A stretch of 64,000 nt of DNA from Alteromonas sp. V450 (GCF_001885075.1 NZ_MODU01000004.1:3906001-3970000); one strand, 5' to 3'. Shown: positions 28,502 to 38,431, counted from the first letter of the stretch. The notes: generated by a model not told the origin, from the sequence alone. Translations and numbers: made by a program.

Positions 28502-30670
28502 TTAAAGTGCCAGTTTTAAGGTGTTTTTCAATTCTTGAAATGTCACTGGCTTTACCAAATGGTACCGGACGCCCGCGTTCAACGATGCAACTTTGTCGTT
28601 TCTATGCGCATTGGCGGTAAGCGCAATAATGGGCAAGTCTGGATGTTTTTCTTTCATAATTTTAGCTACGTCTAGGCCACTCATATCAGGCAAGTTGATA
28701 TCCAGTAAAACACAATCAAACTGTGTCTCATTAGATCTGCTAATGGCATCGTCACCCGTATAGCTTACGGTTACGTCATGACCCATACATTGCAGCATAT
28801 ACTCTACCATTTCTGCGTTAATGGGCTCATCTTCCACTACCAGCACGTGTGATTTGGACACCTCTTTTAATATTCTCATTTTGTTTGTATTGATGTGGTG
28901 AAGCGTATCGATGAAACGCTGTCTATCAATGGGTTTAACAAAGCTCTGAAAAATGGGAAGGTCGCTGCTAGCAATGATATTCGCAATATCAGGTGTGGAC
29001 GACAGCACTACTACCGGTGGCGTTCTTTCTCCATATATAGCATGCAGTGTTTTTACAAGTTCGAGGCCATTCATCCCAGGCATATACAGGTCGGCAATAA
29101 TGGCATTGAATTGCAAAATGTCTTCATGAAGTGCAAGCAAGCTTGCGCCTGAGGAAAAAGACCGAGCGGCATAACCTTCAGAAGTCACAATTGACTGAAG
29201 GTGTAAGCGAGATATTTCAAGGTCATCTACTATCGCGAATTTACCGTTAGAAGGCGTAACTTCGATGCTGGCAGGAGAACTTAACGGTTTAATTGGAATT
29301 CGAACAGTGATTTCTGTACCCACGCCTACCGTGCTGTTGACATGAATAGTTCCATCAAGATTATCAATATTATTTTTCACAACACTGAGCCCGATTCCTG
29401 CACCAGGGAAACGTTCACCTGAAACATGGTCGCCGCGAAAAAAATTTTCAAACATTTTGGCTTGTGTGGGAGCGTCTATGCCTACTCCGGTGTCGTTTAT
29501 AACAACTTTTAAGAATATTCGTTTGTCGTTGACCTCAGTAGTGGCATTGATGTCAATAAGCCCTGTGGAGGTAAATTTAACCGCATTATCTAAAATATTC
29601 ACAATCACTTTAGACACAGCAATAGGATCTGTTTCTACATACTGCGGCACGCTATGGCTACAGTGCATATTAAGTTCAAGTTTCTTATCTTTCACGCGCA
29701 CCGAAAATGGCGAAATTGATTCATCGAGTAAGCTTATTAAGTCTACGCGCGTAAAGTTCATCTCTTCATGGGTATTGCTCGATAAAATTTCAGTGAGGTT
29801 ATTTGTCAAATTAAGCAATCTGTAACTGGACTGTTCGGCCTGTTGTAGTAGCCGAGTTCGTTGATTTTCCATATTAGGGATCAGTTCCAGCGCACTGATA
29901 ATTGCGCTAATGGGCGCGCGGAACTCGTGGCTTATTAACCGTAAAAATTGATTTTGCTTGAGTAGCGCCTTATCGCCTTTTCTGCGAAGTAATCGCGTTT
30001 GACCGTTACGTGTTGATTTTGTTAAACGGGGAACAGCGTTACGGTTGAAGGCCGCTATTAACACAGCACTGATGAGCGCCATGAACACAGTTAAGGTGAA
30101 AAGTTGTAAACGCAAGGCTAATGTTCCAGCTTGTTCTGCAAGCGTTCTTTTTTCATCATCAATGACAAAAAGCAGCGGCGATAAACTGAATGGAACACTA
30201 AAATAATCTATGCGTTTATCAGCAGGAGATAATGCGAGCGTATTGAGTAAATTCAATGTGTCGACATTGATACGGTATGCAGAGTCGGAGGGTAAACCGT
30301 TCACGAGAGCCTTAAATTTATCAAGCTCAAGCAAAGAAAGTGTCAATGTTTGGTTGTACTTTTTGTTGAATCTGTCGTTGACCAAAGAAAACGCGTCTCT
30401 ATAGATAGCCTGAAGAGCAGGCGCTGCATCGGATAAATTGGATGTTATGAGTGTTAAGCGTTTATTTTCGATATCAAGAAGGGCTGAGGAAGCTCTATCT
30501 CCGTCGTTTATTTTATCCGTGAACTGAGAAAGCTGATGCGACGTAAAAAATAAACACACGCAGGCGAGTATACCTATGGATACAAATCCAGCCTGAAACC
30601 AAGTCGAAGGGGAAATTACCAGGGGCTGTTTAGTGATTACCTTATCTTTCGGCTGACGTTGGTCTTGCAA
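28502..30670 (-). CDS. Hybrid sensor histidine kinase with two receiver domains
   Basis: A 722-aa inner-membrane kinase. Two membrane segments (about residues 25-45 and 185-208) enclose a 140-residue periplasmic sensor with no recognised fold. HisKA follows with phospho-His248 (LRLISHEFRAP), then HATPase_c (DNAVKFTSTG, DTGVGI, GAGIGLSVVKNNI). Two receiver domains are at the C-terminus: REC1 (IVDDLEISR, ADLYMPGMNG) and REC2 (VVEDEPINAEM, LLDINLPDMSG, with KPVT). There is no HPt domain, so a separate phosphotransfer protein is needed. It ends 19 bp from the stop of the diguanylate cyclase, with which it converges. BarA/LuxQ-like in order, but no orthologue is claimed. Confidence 0.93.
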   Translation of the reverse strand: MQDQRQPKDKVITKQPLVISPSTWFQAGFVSIGILACVCLFFTSHQLSQFTDKINDGDRASSALLDIENKRLTLITSNLSDAAPALQAIYRDAFSLVNDRFNKKYNQTLTLSLLELDKFKALVNGLPSDSAYRINVDTLNLLNTLALSPADKRIDYFSVPFSLSPLLFVIDDEKRTLAEQAGTLALRLQLFTLTVFMALISAVLIAAFNRNAVPRLTKSTRNGQTRLLRRKGDKALLKQNQFLRLISHEFRAPISAIISALELIPNMENQRTRLLQQAEQSSYRLLNLTNNLTEILSSNTHEEMNFTRVDLISLLDESISPFSVRVKDKKLELNMHCSHSVPQYVETDPIAVSKVIVNILDNAVKFTSTGLIDINATTEVNDKRIFLKVVINDTGVGIDAPTQAKMFENFFRGDHVSGERFPGAGIGLSVVKNNIDNLDGTIHVNSTVGVGTEITVRIPIKPLSSPASIEVTPSNGKFAIVDDLEISRLHLQSIVTSEGYAARSFSSGASLLALHEDILQFNAIIADLYMPGMNGLELVKTLHAIYGERTPPVVVLSSTPDIANIIASSDLPIFQSFVKPIDRQRFIDTLHHINTNKMRILKEVSKSHVLVVEDEPINAEMVEYMLQCMGHDVTVSYTGDDAISRSNETQFDCVLLDINLPDMSGLDVAKIMKEKHPDLPIIALTANAHRNDKVASLNAGVRYHLVKPVTFQELKNTLKLAL

Positions 30671-30736
30671 AGTGCTTCCTTAGCTGTACATTTACTCACC
30701 TTTTAAATGTAGATGTTTGCTCCGAGCTTGCAAGGT

Positions 30737-32077
30737 TCAGTGCGATTTTGTCGCGGCGGTTTCGACGGTTTTAATATGATGTCGTATTGAATACAAAAAA
30801 AGTAAACTGGGTATCACCATTAAAGCGGTGAGAATGAAAAACAAGCTCCAGTTTCCCTGCATAGCGTCGACCACGAACCCGCTGCTTGATGCCACTAGTG
30901 TTCTCCCGGCTACGCTGAGCGATGCCATAAGCGCATATTGCGTGGCGCTGAATGCGCGATTGCAGAGCAACGAAATAAAGGCAACCATAGCAACCGTGCT
31001 CCATGCGCCGGTAAATCCGTCAACTATTACGGTAAATGCTAAAAGTGCTGTAGATGGTCCTGTTTGCGCAATCGCTGCGAAAAGTAAGTTAGAGGCGGCC
31101 ATCGCAATTCCAGCAACCATTAACCCACGATAAATGCCATAGCGAATGTTGACGACACCACCTAAAAGCGAAAACAAAATGGTTACCCACCAGTTAAGCA
31201 ATTTGGAATAGGTTGCAATGTCGCTGTTTGAGAACCCCACTTCTTTGTAAAAAACAATACTCATCCTTCCAAGAAATGCTTCGCCTATTTTAAAGAGAAA
31301 AATAAATAGTAAAAACGAGACGGCTAATTTAACGCCATTTCGATTAAAAAACTCAGAAAACGGTGCGACGATAGTAGTGTGAAACCAGTGTAGGAGGGCA
31401 CTGCGACTGCTATTGCTTGTTTCTGTTGATATTTCACTGAGTAGCGCCTCCCTATCTATATCGGGCTCAGTAGCAAAAAGCGTTGAAAACGCGAGAAGCA
31501 GCATTATGCCACCTAATAACAAATATATATCAGGCCAAGACCAAGACGTGAGATCGGCCAAAAAGAATGGTATAGCGCCTAGACCACCATAGCCCGTCCA
31601 CCAGCCTGCGGTTGCAACTGACGACGCAGCTGACATACCGTCACTATCATTTACAGCAATGCAGTCGATTCTGAATCCGTCGATTGCAATATCTTGCGTA
31701 GCCGATGCTATTGCAATCAATAACCCAACAAGGGCTACGGTAAATAAGTGATCACTTGCTGTTAATTGAGACATAACAATGCATAACGCCGCTAGGCAAA
31801 GTTGCATTGAAAATATCCAACCTTTGCGCAGACCCAAAAAAGGAGGCTTGAGTTTGTCGACGAGGGGAGACCACAAAAAATTAAAGCTGTAAGTAGCGAA
31901 AATAATGCCGAACAGACCAATAGCAGAACGAGACAGCCCTTCATCTTTCAGCCAAGCTGATAACACAGAGCTTATCATTATCCAGGGGAAGCCGCTTGAA
32001 ATGCCAAATAAGAAAATACTGGCAAAGCGTTTGTCGTTGAAGGATTGTAATACAGAAAACAAAAAGACCAGCCCCAT
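30737..32077 (-). CDS. AmpG-like MFS permease
   Basis: A 446-aa major facilitator with about 12 membrane segments. The N-terminal half matches AmpG-like permeases: FLFGISSGFPWIMISSVLSAWL, then FNFLWSPLVDKLKPP, and ASATQDIAIDGFRID with the conserved acidic pair. AmpG imports anhydromuropeptides for cell-wall recycling; related acetyl-CoA transporters share the fold, so the substrate is not certain. No strong ribosome site is visible before the ATG at 32077; a TTG at codon 6 is an alternative. It lies 66 bp upstream of the hybrid kinase, on the same strand. Confidence 0.85.
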   Translation of the reverse strand: MGLVFLFSVLQSFNDKRFASIFLFGISSGFPWIMISSVLSAWLKDEGLSRSAIGLFGIIFATYSFNFLWSPLVDKLKPPFLGLRKGWIFSMQLCLAALCIVMSQLTASDHLFTVALVGLLIAIASATQDIAIDGFRIDCIAVNDSDGMSAASSVATAGWWTGYGGLGAIPFFLADLTSWSWPDIYLLLGGIMLLLAFSTLFATEPDIDREALLSEISTETSNSSRSALLHWFHTTIVAPFSEFFNRNGVKLAVSFLLFIFLFKIGEAFLGRMSIVFYKEVGFSNSDIATYSKLLNWWVTILFSLLGGVVNIRYGIYRGLMVAGIAMAASNLLFAAIAQTGPSTALLAFTVIVDGFTGAWSTVAMVAFISLLCNRAFSATQYALMASLSVAGRTLVASSSGFVVDAMQGNWSLFFILTALMVIPSLLFLYSIRHHIKTVETAATKSH

Positions 32078-32129
32078 GACTGCTGTAAAAGCAATATTGA
32101 GCCATTAAAGCTGTAGAATAGCAATATAA

Positions 32130-32453
32130 TTAAGGGCGAATACCCACACAGTCCAGAGGGCAGTGTCCGGCGCCTTCAAGGTATTTGGTACAATTGGTGA
32201 GTTCATCTACGAGATACTGGTCGTGTTTAAGCTTCTCTTCACCCCAGTAATGAACTTGGTGCAGCAGGTGCCAGAATACGCGCTCTTTTTGTGTGTAGGG
32301 TTGGGTGAGGGTGTAATCAATTTGCCCCCACTCTTCCATACAGTCCCAAAAAAAGAGTTCGAGTTCGTCAATTGGGAGCTCATTTTGCCAGAATGCTCTC
32401 AGGTAAAAGCAAAGTTGCTTTGCTTTACTGTCTACAAATTCTTGAACATTCAC
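32130..32453 (-). CDS. Unknown protein, 107 aa
   Basis: Not recognised as a named family. The protein is soluble, acidic and rich in aromatic residues (FYLRAFWQ, FFWDCMEEWGQID, FWHLLHQVHYWGEE), with three Cys, two near the C-terminus in GHCPLDCVG. The composition and regular helices suggest a compact globular protein conserved in gammaproteobacteria. The start is GTG at 32453 with no clear ribosome site. It lies 52 bp upstream of the AmpG-like gene on the same strand, so a shared transcript is possible. Confidence 0.7.
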   Translation of the reverse strand: MNVQEFVDSKAKQLCFYLRAFWQNELPIDELELFFWDCMEEWGQIDYTLTQPYTQKERVFWHLLHQVHYWGEEKLKHDQYLVDELTNCTKYLEGAGHCPLDCVGIRP

Positions 32454-32596
32454 AAATCAAACAACCATTTTGTGTTCACTAAACGTATTATAGTTCATAA
32501 CCGTGTGACTGCGTATTCTCAAAGGCTACTTTTACAACTGATATATCCATACCGTTGTTTTGTTTATGTATTTAGCGTAATGCTGATGTTGACGAA

Positions 32597-33469
32597 TTAC
32601 CAGCCTAAATGACGTGTCCAGCCGAGGATACTGTTTGTAAGCATTTGATTTGAAAAGTTTTTGTTTTTCTGCTTTATACTAAAGGTTAACGTTTTACCTG
32701 GAAGTTTAACCTGTCTGTAGTGTAACTTTAGTTCAACTTTTGACCGGTTTTGTCGTTTGTAGTCGGTGCTGCCAGCCCAGTCATTGAAACCTCCTAAGGC
32801 AATATCCAAAACCGGATAATCAGATTGTGATATTAATTTTATAACTAAGTTATTGTTTTCTCTCTGTGGCCAAAACGGAGAAATAGCGACTAAGCTGTCA
32901 GGTTGAAGAGCTTCCTGAACATTTACCGCATTCATATAGGCCCCAGCGAGCATACCTTGCACAATAACCAGGCGATAACCCTGTCTGTCTTGCAGATAAT
33001 TGTTCAACGAAGTTATGTGCGACGTAAGTGCCATGGTTACTGAATCAAAGTTATATGCTTGGGTTGAAACATCGCTCTGTGGGTGTACCGGTAACGCATT
33101 TTCATTACCTGTATTTTGATCCTGAGTTACCAGATCTGCATCTTTAGAAAGTGTAACAGCCACCGGAAAGTCAAATGGGCTGATGATCACATTCCAACCT
33201 TTTTGAGCCAGTTGGTTTGCCATAATATTGGCTTGAGAAATAGTAATGCTTGACGGAAACGGCTCTGAAAAAATGACGGCAGTCCCCAATGAAAGAGGGG
33301 TTTGAGATGCAATCTCTATAATTGGGTTTGATGATTCTCCTACCATGAGTGTTTTAACTTCATCTGGAGGGAATGCATGCCTGATATCAGTGTAAAAGTC
33401 GCATTGCGCCGCTGGTGTACACAACAAACATGTAAAATATAACAGCGTTACAAATAATCTTGGCAACAT
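32597..33469 (-). CDS. DUF3530-type secreted alpha/beta-hydrolase-like protein
   Basis: A 290-aa exported protein: N-terminal signal peptide (LFVTLLYFTCLLCTPAAQ), then segments resembling the DUF3530 family (IANMANQLAQKGWNVI-like helix followed by a strand, then VIVQGMLAGAYM). The nucleophile elbow position reads GMLAG, so the usual G-x-S-x-G serine is missing. The protein may thus be a non-catalytic member or use another fold position. AGGTGAA 10 nt before the ATG supports the start. It is a single gene, downstream of rluA on the same strand but 123 bp away. Confidence 0.7.
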   Translation of the reverse strand: MLPRLFVTLLYFTCLLCTPAAQCDFYTDIRHAFPPDEVKTLMVGESSNPIIEIASQTPLSLGTAVIFSEPFPSSITISQANIMANQLAQKGWNVIISPFDFPVAVTLSKDADLVTQDQNTGNENALPVHPQSDVSTQAYNFDSVTMALTSHITSLNNYLQDRQGYRLVIVQGMLAGAYMNAVNVQEALQPDSLVAISPFWPQRENNNLVIKLISQSDYPVLDIALGGFNDWAGSTDYKRQNRSKVELKLHYRQVKLPGKTLTFSIKQKNKNFSNQMLTNSILGWTRHLGW

Positions 33470-33592
33470 GTAAGACTTTTCACCTGAGTTAAATCAAACT
33501 ACTTCACTAAGAACCCTTCTCTTTTTTACTTATCGGCCGAGTTAAAAATTGCTTAAGCCGCTATTTATTGTCTAGCGTCATACAAGAATAAT

Positions 33593-34294
33593 TTATAACG
33601 CAGTTGGGCTGTGTCGACTAAATGGGATAGAGGTCTGAAAATTTAAAACAGTGTTATGTGTAGGGTGAGTGAAGCTTAAGCTCTCAGCATGAAGCTGTAA
33701 GCGGGCTGCCATGGATAGCGCCTCTTCATGGGCATAGAGTCTATCCCCTAAAATAGGGTGACCTAGAGCAAGCATATGCACGCGCAGTTGGTGAGAACGA
33801 CCGGTAATAGGATAAAGAGCAACTAAAGAGTAGGGCAATCCTTTTTCATCTAACGTACGCTCAATGACGTTAAAGTGCGTTACAGCTTTTTTACCCCGCT
33901 CGAAGTCAACCATTTGCTTTGGCCTGTTTGGCCAGTCGCAAATAAGGGGGAGGTTAACTTCTCCGCTGTCTTGTTCTACATGCCCATGAACTCGGGCGAA
34001 GTAACGTTTTTTAGTTTGCCGAAGCTCAAACTGTTTCGAGATATGGCGATGGCTATCTTTATTGAGCGCCAGCACCAAAATACCTGAAGTCGCCATGTCT
34101 AAGCGATGTACTACTGTGGCGGTGGGATAAACACGGTTCACCCGGCTGATCAGCGAGTCGCGGTGTTCTAGTGCTTTGCCCGGAACGCTCAATAGCCCGC
34201 TAGGTTTATGCGCAACCACCATGTCCTCATCTTGATACAAAATATCAAGATAAGGTGTCATTGGTGGGTTATAAACAAAACTTGGGTTCGCCAT
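33593..34294 (-). CDS. rluA: Pseudouridine synthase RluA (tRNA U32 / 23S rRNA U746)
   Basis: Isomerises uridine in 23S rRNA and tRNA. The catalytic Asp is in VHRLDMATSGIL, and the family segments KPSGLLSVPGK, KKRYFARVHG and GRSHQLRVHMLALGHPILGD are present. There is no S4 domain, which separates RluA from RluC and RluD. At 233 aa it is slightly longer than E. coli RluA (219). It is followed by rapA upstream on the same strand (50-bp gap), as in E. coli where rluA and rapA adjoin. Confidence 0.95.
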   Translation of the reverse strand: MANPSFVYNPPMTPYLDILYQDEDMVVAHKPSGLLSVPGKALEHRDSLISRVNRVYPTATVVHRLDMATSGILVLALNKDSHRHISKQFELRQTKKRYFARVHGHVEQDSGEVNLPLICDWPNRPKQMVDFERGKKAVTHFNVIERTLDEKGLPYSLVALYPITGRSHQLRVHMLALGHPILGDRLYAHEEALSMAARLQLHAESLSFTHPTHNTVLNFQTSIPFSRHSPTAL

Positions 34295-34343
34295 TATGTA
34301 CTCGTTACTTCACCGTCGCTTTTGAATGTTTAACCTATTAAGG

Positions 34344-37205
34344 TTATGGGTTATTTACAACAATACGAATGGCGTCCAGCTGAACGTCTGCATCCTGAAT
34401 AACTTTATCAAGGGCGTTCATTTGCGTTTCGATAAACTCAATTTCGCTGTCACGTACTGCTGGGTTACGCTTTTGAAGATCGCGTAAGCGCTGTATTTCT
34501 TCGTTAAGCGTGCTGTGCATACTGTTAAGTGCATCGTGTTGTTTTTGGTTCGCTTGTTGATGGGCCAGCTTACGCGCCTTTTCAATGGCAAGCTCAAGCG
34601 GCTGTTGCAAGGCTTTTAAAAGCTGAGCCGAGATCTTACGTCCAATTTTACGCTTAACGTCGAAGCTTAATTCAGACGGATTCCCTTGCGCATCTAAACA
34701 CACTCGCACCGGTGTTTGAGGTAAAAAACGGCCTAACTGAAGCGCTTTAGGGGCTTGTGCCTGCAGCACAAACAGCGCTTCAACCCAATAAGCGCCTTTT
34801 GGCAAAGACGGCTCGGCAATGAAGCCCATGCTGCTTTTTCCGTGTACATCGGTGAGTACTACGTCTATGGCGGTATGCACGAGCGGATGATCCCAACTTA
34901 AAAACTGTACGTTTTCCAGCGTGGTGGCAACACGGCGCTTGTAAGTAACCGTCATACCTTCTGGGTCAAGACCTGGAAGCTGGCTCACCATCGACTCGGT
35001 TGGCATAAGAATAAAGCAGTCATTGCCTTTTTCATCCTGCTGAACACCAATAGCATCGAATACGCGCCCCATAAAGCGCGACAAATCTTGTTCGCTATCA
35101 AGGGTAATGATGTCTTCAAGCAGTTGTTCTACACGGCCCTCTCCCGAAGCATTAAGCTCTAGAAGCCGATCGCGACCGGCTTCTAGCTGCGCTACGAGCT
35201 GGCTATTAAGCGTAACACTCATGTTCACTAGCTCGTCACGGGCGCTCATATCGTCAGGGTGCAAGCACGCACCAATAAGCAAAGGCTTAACGTCGTCGAA
35301 CACGCCAGAGCCAGTCGGACAGGTTTTTTCGAAGGCATTAAGCCCTTCGTGATACCAATCTAGTAATACGTGCTGCGCGGTTTTCGCTAAATACGGCACG
35401 TGAATTTGTACGGTCTGGGTTTGGCCAATACGGTCAAGACGACCAATACGTTGTTCAAGCAGGTCTGGCGTAATAGGCAAGTCGAACAATACTAAGTGGT
35501 GAGCGAACTGGAAGTTACGGCCTTCGCTGCCTATTTCGCTACACAGTAGAATTTGTGCGCCGTCTTCCTCATCAGCAAAATAATGGGCCGCCTTGTCGCG
35601 CTCAACAATGCTCATGCCTTCGTGGAATACACTATGGCGAATACCGGTTTGCGTGCGAATAACCTCACCTAACTCTTGCGCTGTACGGGCGCTTGCGCAA
35701 ATAAGCAGAATCTTTTCTGGCTTAACGCTTTGCATGAAATCAAGCAGCCATTCAACGCGCGGGTCATGCTTGGTCCAGCTGTTAACCACGCTTGCCATAC
35801 GTTCAGGATACAGTGAATAGGTTAGGTCGCCGCCGCTCACGGCATCTGAATAAACCTCAGGCAAAGCTAATTCGTACGCGCTTAATTTACGCTCCGGAAA
35901 GCCTTCAATATTGGCGCGGCGGTTTCTAAACAACATACGACCTGTACCGTGACAATCAATAAGTTGATGCAGCAGCGCGTGGCGATTTTCCGGCGAGCTT
36001 AAATCACCCGCATGTTCCATAACGTCAGGCGCGAATTCAGCGAGTTTGCCGCGCTGTTTGTCGTTAGGCTCGGCGTCTGAAAGTAATGGTGCTACCGCAT
36101 CGGCCAGTTGGCTGTATTTCGATTCTTCATCTAAAAATGCGTCGTAGCTATGGAAGCGGGCTGGGTCGAGCAGGCGCAAGCGGGCAAAGTGGCTTTCATG
36201 ACCAAGTTGATCAGGCGTTGCGGTAAGTAATAACACGCCAGGTGTTTGATTGGCTAGCGCTTCCACACACAGGTATTCGGCAGATGGCGATTCGCTTGAC
36301 CATGCAAGGTGATGGGCTTCATCAACAACCATTAAATCCCATCCTGCAGCTTGAATTTGCTGCTGGCGTTTTTCGCTCTTGCTTAGGAAGTCGATACTGC
36401 AAAGTACCAGCTGGTCGTTTTCAAATGGATTCACAGCGCTCGCGTCAGACGTTTCGTCATCGTCTAAGCCTTCACTCTTCTCTATTGCTTCGCAACGACT
36501 CTCATCGTAAATGGCAAAAGGAAGGTTAACGCGGCGAAGCATTTCAACAAGCCATTGGTGCATTAGCGAGTCTGGAACCAAAATAAGCACGCGCTCTGCA
36601 CGGCCAGTTTTAAGCTGCTGGTGAATAATTAACGCGGCTTCAATGGTTTTACCAAGACCTACTTCATCGGCCAGCAATACCCGAGGTGCATGTCTGCCGC
36701 CTACCTCTGACGCAATGTGGAGTTGGTGCGGAATAAGCGATATGCGCGCACCTGAAAGGCCAATAGTATTTGAACGCAGGTAATCGTATTGATGATCTAG
36801 GGCACGTTCACGCAAGTCGAACCATTTAGGGTTGTCTAGCTGCTGACTAAACAGGCGCTTTTCAGGTTGGTTTAAGCGAATGTGGCTGTCTAGCATGGTT
36901 TCAGGTAATCGCGCCTGCGCTTTGGTGTCTTCGCGAAGCCCGTGATAGATAAGCAAGCCTTGGCTCTCTTCTTTTTCAGTAATGGTCATTTCCCAGCCAT
37001 CTTGGCTTTTGACCGTTTCGCCAATTTCAAAAATTAGTCGCGTAAGCGGCGCATCTTGCTTTGTGTATTTTCGCGCTTCGCCTGTTGCTGGATACAACAC
37101 TTCTACTGAACGGAAGTCACTACCAATAACGACACCTAACCCCAGCTCTATTTCTGTGTTGCTTAACCAACGCTGACCAACTAAAAATTGACTATCTGAA
37201 CTCAT
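34344..37205 (-). CDS. rapA: RNA polymerase-associated Swi2/Snf2 ATPase RapA
   Basis: ATP-dependent translocase that binds RNA polymerase and helps recycle it from post-termination complexes. An N-terminal Tudor-like region (about residues 1-110, VGQRWLSNTEIELGLG) precedes the helicase core: Walker A DEVGLGKTIEAAL near 180, DEAH box VVDEAHHLAW near 285, and C-terminal helicase domain with EGRNFQFAHHLVLFDLP and QRIGRLDRIGQ. A RapA-specific C-terminal region of about 350 residues follows. The length is 953 aa against 968 in E. coli. Its ATG overlaps the stop of the gluzincin gene upstream (37202-37205). Confidence 0.97.
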   Translation of the reverse strand: MSSDSQFLVGQRWLSNTEIELGLGVVIGSDFRSVEVLYPATGEARKYTKQDAPLTRLIFEIGETVKSQDGWEMTITEKEESQGLLIYHGLREDTKAQARLPETMLDSHIRLNQPEKRLFSQQLDNPKWFDLRERALDHQYDYLRSNTIGLSGARISLIPHQLHIASEVGGRHAPRVLLADEVGLGKTIEAALIIHQQLKTGRAERVLILVPDSLMHQWLVEMLRRVNLPFAIYDESRCEAIEKSEGLDDDETSDASAVNPFENDQLVLCSIDFLSKSEKRQQQIQAAGWDLMVVDEAHHLAWSSESPSAEYLCVEALANQTPGVLLLTATPDQLGHESHFARLRLLDPARFHSYDAFLDEESKYSQLADAVAPLLSDAEPNDKQRGKLAEFAPDVMEHAGDLSSPENRHALLHQLIDCHGTGRMLFRNRRANIEGFPERKLSAYELALPEVYSDAVSGGDLTYSLYPERMASVVNSWTKHDPRVEWLLDFMQSVKPEKILLICASARTAQELGEVIRTQTGIRHSVFHEGMSIVERDKAAHYFADEEDGAQILLCSEIGSEGRNFQFAHHLVLFDLPITPDLLEQRIGRLDRIGQTQTVQIHVPYLAKTAQHVLLDWYHEGLNAFEKTCPTGSGVFDDVKPLLIGACLHPDDMSARDELVNMSVTLNSQLVAQLEAGRDRLLELNASGEGRVEQLLEDIITLDSEQDLSRFMGRVFDAIGVQQDEKGNDCFILMPTESMVSQLPGLDPEGMTVTYKRRVATTLENVQFLSWDHPLVHTAIDVVLTDVHGKSSMGFIAEPSLPKGAYWVEALFVLQAQAPKALQLGRFLPQTPVRVCLDAQGNPSELSFDVKRKIGRKISAQLLKALQQPLELAIEKARKLAHQQANQKQHDALNSMHSTLNEEIQRLRDLQKRNPAVRDSEIEFIETQMNALDKVIQDADVQLDAIRIVVNNP

Positions 37206-38395
37206 AAATCACCAACCTGTTTTTCGGGGGGCGGTATTGTACGCATTGCGTTGTCATAAGTCATTAATACTAGACTATTGGTTGCCGATTTTACTATGAG
37301 CGCAGTGCGGGAACTACTGCATTTGATACAGCGCTTAAAGGCATTGGTAACTCGGCTTTCGACATAGTTATTGGTACCTTCGTAGAGAGCGCTGATGGCA
37401 ATTGCTGCAAAGTATTCGGCGCTGCCCTCGTGTAACCAAGACTGCTCGTTGTTTTCTGACACACCTTCGGTACTGCCGGACTGATATAAATGTGCCACTT
37501 CGTGAGCAAAGAACCACAGCGTTTGGTTAACAAAGCTGATATGACTGGCTCGTTCGTCTAAGTCATCCCTGTTCCAGTGCATAAATATTTGATTAGGTAG
37601 TGTTCCGCCTTGTGTAGAGTGATCATCTACGTTTGCGTATGAGGCGAATAACGTAGGCTTTTCGCCCTTAAGCGGATTAAGGCGTTGGGAGAAAAACGCC
37701 ATAATATTAGGTATGTCTTGTTCTAGCGAAACGTTCACGCTTTCGGGGAGGCCTTGGTCAATGAGGGCGATGACTTCATCAGTAATAATTGGCTGTTGCT
37801 GCCCTACGTACACGACTCTTCCATCATTGTTATCTGTCCACGACACGGTGTTTTTTGCAACATTTCCGTTCAATACAATATGTTCATCACTCGGGACACT
37901 GAGTGTCAGCTGCCACGTTTCTTGAGTGCAGGTATTCGCACAAGCAAACAGTCGTCCAGTATGAAAGGCGTTTCCCCCGTCAGAAAAAGGAGAAAATGGT
38001 GCGTAATCTTTGCCTAAGTGTTTGTAGGTAGGCGTAAGTAAAAAAGACACCCTAGAAATGGATTTGCCTGACTTCGAGCGCACAACGTCTTGGCGTTTAG
38101 CGCGATCAAAAACAATTTCTTTGTCACTATCTTGTGCGAACCAACGTGATGATCTCGATATGTCTGGATTTCTAACAAAAGTCAGCGTTTTAGCGGGCGT
38201 GGATAGTGCGTAGGTAACGACCCATCTTTCTAACGCGTCAGTTTTGCTTTTTTCAAGATGAATAAAGACATTGGAAGGTGATGGGGTATGAAGCACTTCG
38301 CTATTCGGCTGCGCAATTGCAGGGTTTAAACACACCAGAAGCGCTATAAGCAGTGTTAGAACTGACGTTATTTTTGTATTGTAAAGTCCAATCAT
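37202..38395 (-). CDS. Exported gluzincin-type zinc metallopeptidase, unknown
   Basis: A 397-aa secreted protein with a signal peptide (TSVLTLLIALLVCLNPAIAQ). The C-terminal part has HEVAHLYQSG (HExxH zinc motif) and, 20-odd residues later, WLHEGSAEYFA, supplying the third Glu ligand, the gluzincin pattern found in M1-like and related peptidases. The N-terminal beta-rich 200 residues have no recognised fold. The ATG at 38395 is preferred over a GTG at 38431 because AGGGA lies about 9 nt upstream and the signal peptide then starts normally. It overlaps rapA by 4 bp, so the pair is coupled; the functional link is unclear. Confidence 0.8.
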   Translation of the reverse strand: MIGLYNTKITSVLTLLIALLVCLNPAIAQPNSEVLHTPSPSNVFIHLEKSKTDALERWVVTYALSTPAKTLTFVRNPDISRSSRWFAQDSDKEIVFDRAKRQDVVRSKSGKSISRVSFLLTPTYKHLGKDYAPFSPFSDGGNAFHTGRLFACANTCTQETWQLTLSVPSDEHIVLNGNVAKNTVSWTDNNDGRVVYVGQQQPIITDEVIALIDQGLPESVNVSLEQDIPNIMAFFSQRLNPLKGEKPTLFASYANVDDHSTQGGTLPNQIFMHWNRDDLDERASHISFVNQTLWFFAHEVAHLYQSGSTEGVSENNEQSWLHEGSAEYFAAIAISALYEGTNNYVESRVTNAFKRCIKCSSSRTALIVKSATNSLVLMTYDNAMRTIPPPEKQVGDL

Positions 38396-38431
38396 CGCTT
38401 GTCTTTCCCTGGAAATTAAAAACCTGAACAC

